Shown one piece after another: positions 17,801 to 22,783 of a stretch of DNA of 22,783 nucleotides. The position numbers were made by a program, and so were the translations under genes. The stretch covers positions 1 through 22,783 of the forward strand of contig JBBSMN010000019.1 of NCBI GenBank assembly GCA_038233135.1. Reading direction: 5' to 3'. The stretch is from JACCVL01 sp038233135. Its GTDB lineage: Bacteria > Actinomycetota > Actinomycetes > Propionibacteriales > Nocardioidaceae. Within the stretch, counting starts at the first letter, position 1. Each line of letters starts with the position of its first letter. The notes beneath the pieces were generated by a model. That model worked only from the letters and a program-made list of their open reading frames with translations. It did no database searches and was not told the origin of the DNA.

Positions 17801-18352
17801 CGTCGCCTCGCCCGAGTCGGGCCGCCCCCACTTGCGCAGGTAGAGGTCATCGGCGACCTCCACCACGAGGTCATCGACACTCTCGACGAAGTGGGCGTCC
17901 GACTCGTAGTCGCCGGCGACGCCAAGCCCGATCAGCATCTGCTGGCAGAAGCCGTGCGTGGTGGCGATGGTGGCCGCGTCGAAGTCGCCGAGCGCGATGA
18001 TCAGCCGCTCGCGCCGGACGGCAACCTGGTCGTCGGTGCCGTCGGCGAGCAGGCGTAGCAGCTCGTCGTCCGCGGCCCGGGCGTACGCGGGGTCAGCCAG
18101 CCCGCGCTCGGCGCTGACCAGCCGCTCGCGTACCCGCTCGCGAAGCTCCTGGGTGGCTGCCCGGCCGAACGTGACCAGCATCAGCTCGTGCAGCTCGGCG
18201 TGCCCCTCGGCGACGTAGCGGGTGGCGAGGGCGGCGATGGTGAACGTCTTGCCGGTGCCGGCGCTTGCCTCCAGCACGGTGGTGCCACCGGGCAGCGGGC
18301 CGCAGACGTCGAACTCCGCGACCGCCTCGGTGTCGTCGCTGTCGCGGCTCAC
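14867..18352 (-). CDS. recB: RecBCD subunit RecB (3'-5' helicase and nuclease)
   Basis: 1161 residues. The N-terminal UvrD-type helicase has ASAGTGKTF (29-37), VVMVDEFQDTDPVQWEILRLAF, LIGDPKQAIYAFRGGDV, TVHRSKGLQFPVVYVP and LRVLYVALTRAQ. The C-terminal nuclease shows GFGLVVHEVLE, SLDAVLRL (Asp1013) and VVDYKTNWLG (Asp1031, Lys1033), the catalytic PD-(D/E)XK set, so nuclease activity is expected. Just after DYKTNWLG a Gly/Arg-rich tetrapeptide repeat is inserted, encoded by a 12-bp tandem repeat. I prefer GTG 18352, with a G-rich AGGGGGG about 7 nt upstream; TTG 18403 would add 17 residues. Unlike the usual tight recC-recB junction, recC ends about 650 bp upstream. Confidence 0.95.
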   Translation of the reverse strand: MSRDSDDTEAVAEFDVCGPLPGGTTVLEASAGTGKTFTIAALATRYVAEGHAELHELMLVTFGRAATQELRERVRERLVSAERGLADPAYARAADDELLRLLADGTDDQVAVRRERLIIALGDFDAATIATTHGFCQQMLIGLGVAGDYESDAHFVESVDDLVVEVADDLYLRKWGRPDSGEATMSHAEMLSLVRTAVGDRHARLVPVDAESEPAAERYRLTVAARTEVEARKRQRRLRDYDDLLTRLRDAMLDPEQGEAARRRVRERYRVVMVDEFQDTDPVQWEILRLAFHGHTTLVLIGDPKQAIYAFRGGDVVTYLSASQQATTHQTLARNWRSDEALLTGLAAVFGGAALGHPDIAVRPVAAAWPGRRLAGAPGAAPLRLRVATRASLGVRGKTPPAVGRVRDLVAADLAADVVRLLDSRAVLTLDGDERVVAAGDVAVLVHTNKHALAIRDALAASGVPAVLTGAVNVFSTAMAREWLVLLQALEQPHRGTRLRTAALGRLVGWDARRLAGAGDAALNELGPLLRGWADVLARRGVPALLEAVTEASALTERLIATPDGERQLTDLRHLSQVLHAAAVDEQLGTSALVEWLHRRITDSASDQSEERSRRLESDAGAVQVVTVHRSKGLQFPVVYVPFGWDRYVRAPDHPRFHPEDGVRSLDVGGKTGPDFDQHRQQHAAEEAGEDLRVLYVALTRAQCQVVTWWAPSRNTPTSALHRLLLGGVGQGEQPRPIVDLPGDDDTLRDRLRWLETTSDGAVAVEEVGPVDDARWRPAAASTGTLAVARFDRRLDCSWRRTSYSALTAGPHTAVYAATTGLPGVASEPEDDQLDDEPAASRGFGADSDAPPDLDEAILRAVASPMAQLPGGTGFGLVVHEVLETADTGAADLRAELVERSRVVLARRFGLSYDAEALGAALLPAMLTPLGGPAGGLRLADVAPADRLAEMDFELPLAGGDDPAGSAATARAIAELLRSHLSPSDPFMPYADLLTGAGVEHQQLRGYLVGSLDAVLRLTTTGDEARFLVVDYKTNWLGDDRPGGGPGGENRGENRGGPRGGPRGELSAWHYRPAALADAMLAAHYPLQLLLYLVALHRYLRWRQPGYDPDRHLGGGLYLFVRGMCGPDTPVVDGSATGVFSWSPPPGLVEALSGLLAGESS
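15160..15231. repeat. Six tandem 12-bp units inside the recB nuclease domain
   Basis: CACCACGGGGCC twice, CACCACGGTTCT twice, then CACCACCGGGCC twice. The pairwise pattern suggests stepwise duplication. Each unit encodes four residues on the minus strand (PGGG, PGGE, NRGE, NRGG, PRGG, PRGE), so changes in copy number keep the frame. Confidence 0.9.
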
Positions 18353-18399
18353 TGGTGGCCCCCCTACGGGTTCGGTCAGGTCAGAAGAGGACGGAGGCG

Positions 18400-18514
18400 T
18401 CAAGCACGCGAGCGCCGCTGGATCGTCTCGTAGGCGTCCTCGAGGAGGTCAAGAATCTGGATCGTCGCCACGACGCGACGGTAGCGCCCGAGTACGACTT
18501 CCTCCGGTGATGCC
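18400..18514 (-). other. Unassigned stretch between the PH-like remnant and recB; possible ORF tail
   Basis: A minus-strand frame ending at a TGA at 18400-18402 gives VVATIQILDLLEDAYETIQRRSRA with coding-like third positions, but no start with a ribosome-binding site is visible and I recognise no family. GGAGGA occurs at its 5' side without a start codon at the right distance. A plus-strand frame through the same DNA (ending at 18510) also looks moderately protein-like. I cannot decide between a gene remnant and chance. Confidence 0.3.
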
Positions 18515-18837
18515 TCAGTGCTCGGTCGTCGCGGACGGATGGTTGCCATCTTGCCAGGAGCGCAAGGTGGCGAGGGCGCCTTCGACCCGGAGTCGGGAGC
18601 GGACGATGAAGGACAAGCGGTGGCATCCAGGGTGACGACCTCGTCGGCGGTTGTCGCGAAGACGCAGAGGCCGCCGACTGGCAGGTTCGGCGGGGTGCCC
18701 GTGCGGACGGCGTCGATCTCGTTGCGCGCGATCGTCTTTGTGCTGAAGTGGTTTCGTACGTCCAGCTGGTCGTCAGTGCCATCACCCGCGATCTGAAGGA
18801 TCCGCCAGGTCAGCGCGACGCCGAACACCAGGATCAC
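18515..18837 (-). pseudogene. PH-domain-like small membrane protein gene, frameshifted
   Basis: Frame one reads ILVFGVALTWRILQ (hydrophobic), then LDVRNHFSTKTIARNEIDAVRTG and GLCVFATTADEVVTLDAT, a pattern like the bacterial PH-like domain (PH_6) proteins: a short hydrophobic lead, a VRN-F-TKTI strand, a PWxEIxxV-like strand, and a strand ending in LDAT. At about 18619 the coding signal jumps to another frame, RLSFIVRSRLRVEGALATLRSWQ, ending at a TGA at 18515-18517. About 29 of 34 codons there end in G or C, against about 21 of 35 in the original frame. One lost base would explain this. The start is uncertain: GTG 18837 or 18828, or a far upstream GTG 18990 that would translate a poorly coding stretch. 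A sequencing error is an alternative to a true mutation. Confidence 0.55.
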
Positions 18838-18887
18838 CCCGGCCCGTCGGTACCGGCTGTCTTGATCAACCCCTGTGGGTACACGCC

Positions 18888-18932
18888 TTAGGCAAGGTCG
18901 CCTTGACGTGAGGCTTGGCAAGGCTGACCTGT
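18888..18932. promoter_or_regulatory. Two DtxR/IdeR-like iron-box sequences in tandem
   Basis: TTAGGCAAGGTCGCCTTGA (18888-18906) and CTTGGCAAGGCTGACCTGT (18914-18932) match the 19-bp iron-box consensus at about 11 and 12 positions. The first contains a perfect CAAGG-TCG-CCTTG dyad; the second keeps the AGGCTxACCT core. They lie in the non-coding stretch between recC and the PH-like remnant. The minus-strand target would be that remnant or recB; no plus-strand gene follows. Confidence 0.35.
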
Positions 18933-18998
18933 CGCAGTGCAGATTGCGGACAGCGCGCGCAAGCACGGCGTCGGGATTTGTATCGGTCACCCCGTGTC

Positions 18999-21900
18999 CT
19001 AGACGGTCACCTCGGCGGCCAGCATCGGCGTCCACAGCAGGCGGGCGAGCACCGCGAAGCGGCTGGTCTCGCTCTTGTCGACCGCGCGCAGCTGCTCGGC
19101 CGGTGTTGCCGGGGCGGCGACTAGGTCGCGGAACGGGTATGCCTCGCCCCGCACGACGCGGTGGTACTCGTCGTCGATCTCGTACTTCGACCAGACAGGG
19201 GCCGCGGCCGCCATCGCATCTGGCTCCGACTCGCCCAGGTGCCGGCGCTCGGCGTAGGCGTACGAGGCACCGAGCGGCAGCGGCAGCGGTTCGCACAGAC
19301 CTGTCGCCTGCAGCTCGGCCAACGTCGCCAGGACGGCCACCGCCACGTTTGCTGTCGGCGCAGTGAACGCGGCGCGCCTGGGCACCCTGGCGGCCCGGCC
19401 GACCGTCGCCGCCCGCCAGGTCCGCTCGGGGCGGCCGGCGGCGAGGACGAGCAGCTGTACCCAGGCGCGGATCCGGTGCTTGGCGGCGAGGTTCGAGTAG
19501 ACCGTGCGGCTCACGACGTCGCCGTGCACGCCGCCAACGGTGCCGACGAGCAGCCGCCCGCTGGGCAACGGCACCGCCACGTCGACGGATCGAGCCGGAC
19601 CGATCCGGTCCGCAGCGCCGGCGGCGAGAATCGCCTCGCTGATCTCTCGCACCTCCACCAGCAGCCGCTGCCCGAGTGCCCCGGGCGGCAGCTCGCCACG
19701 TCGCCACTCCGCCTGCGTACAGGCCTGCTCCTCTGCGCCGGCCAGTCGCGCCCGCAGCCAGCGATCCCCGATCGCCCACCTGTCCAGACCCCCCAGGTCG
19801 GTGGTCAGGGAGTCGTCCAGCTCGTCGGACTCGCCGGCCGCCGTCACCCCGAGCCGTTGCCGCAGGAACCCGCGGACCGGATGCTCGAGGAAACCGATCA
19901 ACGCGTCCAGTTCGAGGGTGGCCTCTCGCGCCGTCTCCGGTGCGGGGAGAGCCCCCGTCAGGAACGAGCCGACCGGCTCCCGGCGCCGGATGGCATTCAC
20001 CGCGCCCGCGAGGGCTGAGCGGTCGAAGCTGAAGGGATGCGCGGCGGCGCCCAGCGCCCCCGCCTGGAAGTTGCGGGCGTCGAACGGCTGCAGCGGATGG
20101 TGCACGACGACCTGTTCGCGTGCCGGCCGCTGGTCGTGGATACGGACCGTGGCATCGACGACGTCGAGGATCTCGCCAAGCGGCACCGCCGGCGCTCGTA
20201 CGGAGTTGGTGCGTTCGTCGGCACCGGTGTAGATGACGACCAGGTGCTCCTGGGCGGCGAGGACCGCGTCGAGCAGCAGCTGGCGGTCCTCGCTGCGTCT
20301 GTCCCGCTCGCCGGCCAACGGGCCGCGAGCCACGATGTCGTCACCGTCGACCCCGGCGGTTCGGGGGAACACCCCGTCGTCGAGGCCCAGCAGGCAGATG
20401 ACCCGGTGCGGCACAGAGCGCATCGGCACCATCGAGCACATCGTGAGGTTGCCGGTGCGGAAGTTGGCACGGGTCGGGCGCCCGGCCAGCCGGTCGGCCA
20501 GCAAGGCGCGCATGTCGCCGAGCGCCAGCGCCACCGTGCCGGCTTGCTCACCCGCCGACTCCGCGACCTCGGCAAGCTCGCGCCGCACCTGCGCCAGTTG
20601 CCACTCCTGCGCGGCACCCACCGCGGTGAGCGCGTCGACCGCTCCGGCCAGGGCGTCCAGCCAGCCGGCCAGCGGGCGAGTGCCGGTCAGCGCGTCCAGC
20701 GCCTGCTCGAGCCGGTCGATCAGCTCCGCGAACCGCCCCGCGAGGTCGATGTCGGCCGAGTCCACGTCGTCCAACGGCAGGGCGAGCCCCACCCAGCGCG
20801 GCTCGCCTGGGTTGTCGGCCATGCTCGCCCCGAGCAGCAAGCGGTCCAGCCCTGCCGTCCACGTGTTCTGGGCCACTCCGTCCAGATGCCAGGGCGCCCG
20901 GTGGGCCGAGTCCAAGCCCCAGCGCACGCCGGCGACTTGGACCCACTCGCGGATGCGCTCGAGGTCGTCATCTTCCAGACGGAAGCGACGGCGCACCGGC
21001 GGCTGCGCGACCAGGTCGATCACCTGCGAGGCCGTGAGCCGGCTGTCGGCGAGATCGAGCAGTCGCGCCAGGGTCGCCAGCAGCGGGTTGGTCTGGCGCA
21101 ACGACCGGTCGGCCAGGCGTACGTGGAGGCCGTGTCCGGGGTGCACGGCGGCGGCCGCGACCGGCTCCTCGCCGGCCGGTGCCAGCCCGAACGTCGCGGA
21201 GACCAGCGGCGCGTAAGCCTCGATGTCCGGGCACATCACCAGCACGTCACGGGGCTCGAGGCTCGCGTCCTCGGAGAGCAGGCCCAGCAATACCTCGCGC
21301 AGCACCTCGACCTGGCGGGCTCGGCCATGGCAGGCGTGCACCTGAAGGCTGCGGTCGTGGGGGTCGAGCGACGGACGTTCGTCCGCCTGCTCGGGCAGCG
21401 GTGACCCCGGTGGTGCGGTGTCGGTACGCAGGTCGTGCTGCAGGCGGCCGAGCAGGGTCGTCGGCTCCGTGTCCGGCAGCGGGTGATATCGGTCGGTGCT
21501 GATGGCCGATCCGGCGGTGCCTAGCAGGAGGGACTGCATCTCGCGCGCGTCGCGACCAAGGGACGCGAGGAGGCGGTTGGAGCCGGTCGCCGAGCCGGGA
21601 GCGTCGTGGCGGCGTGGCGGCTCACCGGCGTCGGCGGCCGGCTCGGCGGCACGCTGCCACTGCACCGCGGACGGGTGCGGCAACCAGAGGTGCACGTCCC
21701 GGTGAGCCGCCAGCGCGCCGACGACGGCGATCTGTCCCCGAGTCAAACGCGTGAGCCCGAAGAGGCTGAGCCGCGACGGCAGGTTGACGAGCTCGGGACC
21801 GGCGCGCAGGGCGGCGCACGCCTGGTCGATCCGCTCGGCTGGACTGGGAGCGGCCAGGTGAGCGCGGAGCCGTCGCCACAGCTCCAACTGCCAGTGCAGG

Positions 21901-22445
21901 TCGGCCGGGACCACACCGCCGGCACCGTCGGAGTCGTCACCGGTGAACCACGCCCGCAGCATCGCCGGCCGTTGCTCACCGTACTCGGTGAACAGGCCGG
22001 TCAGGTGCTGCGCGGCGGCCATGCGTCGCGACGTGGAGCCAGCCGCGCCGGCGGCCTCGAGGTGCCGGGTGAGGACGGCGGACCACGGCTCGCCGGCACA
22101 CGCATCCAGCACATGGAGCACCGACCACACCAGCCGGTTGGACACCCAGGGATCGTCGGCGGCGGCAACCCCGGTGCCCGCGGCCACCGCAGCTGCCACG
22201 AGGTTGGACGGTGCCGGGAAGCTGACGTTGGCGCACACGCCGTCACCGGCGCTGCCGGCGCCGGGGCTGGCCCGAGCCCCAAGGTGGTGGGACAACCGCT
22301 GGGTCAACCAGCGCTCTACCCCGCGCGCCGGCACCGCGACGACCTCGGGCGCAAGAGGGTCGGCCGGGGGCGTACTCAGCACGCTGGCAAGCCCTGCGAC
22401 CAGGACGTCGGCGCGCTCGGCGCGGTGCAGGTGCAGGCCGCTCAT
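18999..22445 (-). CDS. recC: RecBCD subunit RecC
   Basis: 1148 residues, close to family length. Typical RecC text: LHLHRAERADVLVAGLASVL, EVVAVPARGVERWLTQRLSHHLGA, NVSFPAPSNLV, LSLFGLTRLTRGQIAVVGALAAHRDVHLWLPHPS, HACHGRARQVEVLREVLLGLL, DVLVMCPDIEAYAPLVSATFG, RVICLLGLDDGVFPRTAG and LVVIYTGADERTNSVRAPAVPLGEILD, with an HPLQPFDARNF block near the nuclease-like end. RecC is a helicase/nuclease-like scaffold that has lost catalysis, holds RecB and RecD and, in E. coli, reads Chi. It starts at ATG 22445, overlapping the stop of an 8-codon leader ORF (ATGA), and has no strong ribosome-binding site of its own. It ends about 650 bp before recB. Confidence 0.95.
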   Translation of the reverse strand: MSGLHLHRAERADVLVAGLASVLSTPPADPLAPEVVAVPARGVERWLTQRLSHHLGARASPGAGSAGDGVCANVSFPAPSNLVAAAVAAGTGVAAADDPWVSNRLVWSVLHVLDACAGEPWSAVLTRHLEAAGAAGSTSRRMAAAQHLTGLFTEYGEQRPAMLRAWFTGDDSDGAGGVVPADLHWQLELWRRLRAHLAAPSPAERIDQACAALRAGPELVNLPSRLSLFGLTRLTRGQIAVVGALAAHRDVHLWLPHPSAVQWQRAAEPAADAGEPPRRHDAPGSATGSNRLLASLGRDAREMQSLLLGTAGSAISTDRYHPLPDTEPTTLLGRLQHDLRTDTAPPGSPLPEQADERPSLDPHDRSLQVHACHGRARQVEVLREVLLGLLSEDASLEPRDVLVMCPDIEAYAPLVSATFGLAPAGEEPVAAAAVHPGHGLHVRLADRSLRQTNPLLATLARLLDLADSRLTASQVIDLVAQPPVRRRFRLEDDDLERIREWVQVAGVRWGLDSAHRAPWHLDGVAQNTWTAGLDRLLLGASMADNPGEPRWVGLALPLDDVDSADIDLAGRFAELIDRLEQALDALTGTRPLAGWLDALAGAVDALTAVGAAQEWQLAQVRRELAEVAESAGEQAGTVALALGDMRALLADRLAGRPTRANFRTGNLTMCSMVPMRSVPHRVICLLGLDDGVFPRTAGVDGDDIVARGPLAGERDRRSEDRQLLLDAVLAAQEHLVVIYTGADERTNSVRAPAVPLGEILDVVDATVRIHDQRPAREQVVVHHPLQPFDARNFQAGALGAAAHPFSFDRSALAGAVNAIRRREPVGSFLTGALPAPETAREATLELDALIGFLEHPVRGFLRQRLGVTAAGESDELDDSLTTDLGGLDRWAIGDRWLRARLAGAEEQACTQAEWRRGELPPGALGQRLLVEVREISEAILAAGAADRIGPARSVDVAVPLPSGRLLVGTVGGVHGDVVSRTVYSNLAAKHRIRAWVQLLVLAAGRPERTWRAATVGRAARVPRRAAFTAPTANVAVAVLATLAELQATGLCEPLPLPLGASYAYAERRHLGESEPDAMAAAAPVWSKYEIDDEYHRVVRGEAYPFRDLVAAPATPAEQLRAVDKSETSRFAVLARLLWTPMLAAEVTV

Positions 22446-22468
22446 CCGGCCGCACCGTTGGTGATCAT
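22442..22468 (-). CDS. Putative 8-residue leaderless ORF coupled to recC
   Basis: ATG 22468 opens MITNGAAG and stops at TGA 22444-22442, overlapping the recC ATG by ATGA. TATGGT ends 7 nt before this ATG, so the mRNA would begin at or next to it. Ribosomes loading at the leaderless start could reinitiate on recC, which lacks a clear Shine-Dalgarno. Alternatively ATG 22468 is chance and recC simply has a short untranslated leader. Confidence 0.4.
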   Translation of the reverse strand: MITNGAAG

Positions 22469-22475
22469 GACGCGG

Positions 22476-22481
22476 ACCATA
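22476..22481 (-). promoter_or_regulatory. -10 box for the recC-recB-recD operon
   Basis: TATGGT (TANNNT class), just downstream of the chaB-side hairpin. No recognisable -35 box at 17 nt. Transcription would start about 22468. Confidence 0.45.
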
Positions 22482-22484
22482 GCC

Positions 22485-22510
22485 GCGGCCCGTCCCACCC
22501 GGCGGGCCGC
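22485..22510 (-). terminator. Hairpin terminator after the ChaB-like gene
   Basis: GCGGCCCG and CGGGCCGC form an 8-bp perfect stem with a 10-nt loop, starting 8 nt after the chaB-like stop. No T-tract. It separates that gene from the recC promoter. Confidence 0.6.
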
Positions 22511-22518
22511 TCGCCGGA

Positions 22519-22783
22519 TCAGCTGCGCGCCGCCCGGGAGGCCCGGTCGTTCGCCCGCTGGATGGCGTCCACCAGCTCGGCCTTGGTCATCCGTGAACGG
22601 CCGCGGATGTCGAGGCGGAGAGCGACATCGGCAAGGTGCCGTTTCGACGCGTTGGCGTCCACTCCTCCGGCCGTCTCGCGGTTGGTGTCGACGCCGCCCT
22701 CGGCCTGGGCGTCGGAGGGACCGGACTCGTCCTTGGGCTCCCACCGGTCGCCGACCTTCTCGTGGGTGTGCTTGAGCGCGGCG
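22519..22783 (-). CDS. ChaB family protein with C-terminal Rho_N-like domain (C-terminal part; gene runs off the right edge)
   Basis: The last 87 residues are seen. ALKHTHEKVGDRWEPKDESGPSDAQ is the tail of a ChaB domain (named after the E. coli regulator of the ChaA cation antiporter; molecular role poorly known). A short hydrophilic linker with a GGVDAN segment leads to KRHLADVALRLDIRGRSRMTKAELVDAIQRAN, a Rho N-terminal-like helix-extended-loop-helix found in nucleic-acid-binding proteins. This two-part architecture recurs in actinobacterial ChaB homologues. The product is strongly charged and probably cytoplasmic. It lies upstream of recC on the same strand but is followed by a hairpin, so it is probably a separate unit. 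Confidence 0.85.
   Translation of the reverse strand, partial: AALKHTHEKVGDRWEPKDESGPSDAQAEGGVDTNRETAGGVDANASKRHLADVALRLDIRGRSRMTKAELVDAIQRANDRASRAARS

Noticed and set aside
4310..22445. A defence island built from recQ, ERCC4-Lsr2 and recBCD
   Set aside because: The genes look like chromosomal repair functions with native codon use, mixed with metabolic genes, and no known defence genes, integrase or transposase are present. Only the ERCC4-Lsr2 fusion is kept as a candidate.

Overview
The window is high-GC DNA with strongly GC-biased third codon positions, from an actinomycete. The gene content agrees: a Lsr2-type DNA-binding domain, a Ddn-like F420-dependent reductase family protein, a soluble acyl-ACP desaturase, a Tat-exported PhoD, and a GC-rich recC-recB-recD locus. 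Codon style and gene set suggest Propionibacteriales (Nocardioidaceae or relatives), but that is inference. No tRNA, rRNA, IS element, integrase or CRISPR array was seen.

Left part (1-6487). A partial acyl-ACP desaturase points left and starts just downstream of a perfect palindrome (476-495), a good TetR-type operator candidate. Divergent to it is an exported GH114-like glycosidase, convergent with a DUF72 protein. Next comes a compact gluconate operon on the minus strand (gntT permease then gntK kinase, GTGA overlap), closed by a perfect 28-bp palindrome. Divergent from gntT is a RecQ helicase with a C-terminal phosphoribosyltransferase-like domain in place of HRDC.

Middle (6511-11920). 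A membrane-anchored lytic transglycosylase has a long Pro/Thr repeat stalk and a leader that can form three consecutive hairpins. Divergent from it is a PhyH-type dioxygenase. Then comes a Tat-exported PhoD phosphodiesterase with a PHO-box-like element upstream, convergent with a Ddn-family gene.

Right part (11962-22783). A minus-strand DNA-repair block is transcribed in the order recC, recB, recD, then a nuclease that fuses an ERCC4 catalytic domain to a C-terminal Lsr2 DNA-binding domain. recB and recD overlap by GTGA. recC and recB are unusually separated by about 650 bp holding a frameshifted PH-domain-like gene and two DtxR/IdeR-like boxes. recC appears to be translated by coupling to an 8-codon leaderless ORF. 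A partial ChaB-like gene closes the window.

Most noteworthy are the ERCC4-Lsr2 fusion next to recBCD, the RecQ-PRTase fusion, the structured leader of the lytic transglycosylase gene, the recC leader ORF, and a recurring -10 box placed 6-7 nt before start codons (leaderless transcripts).
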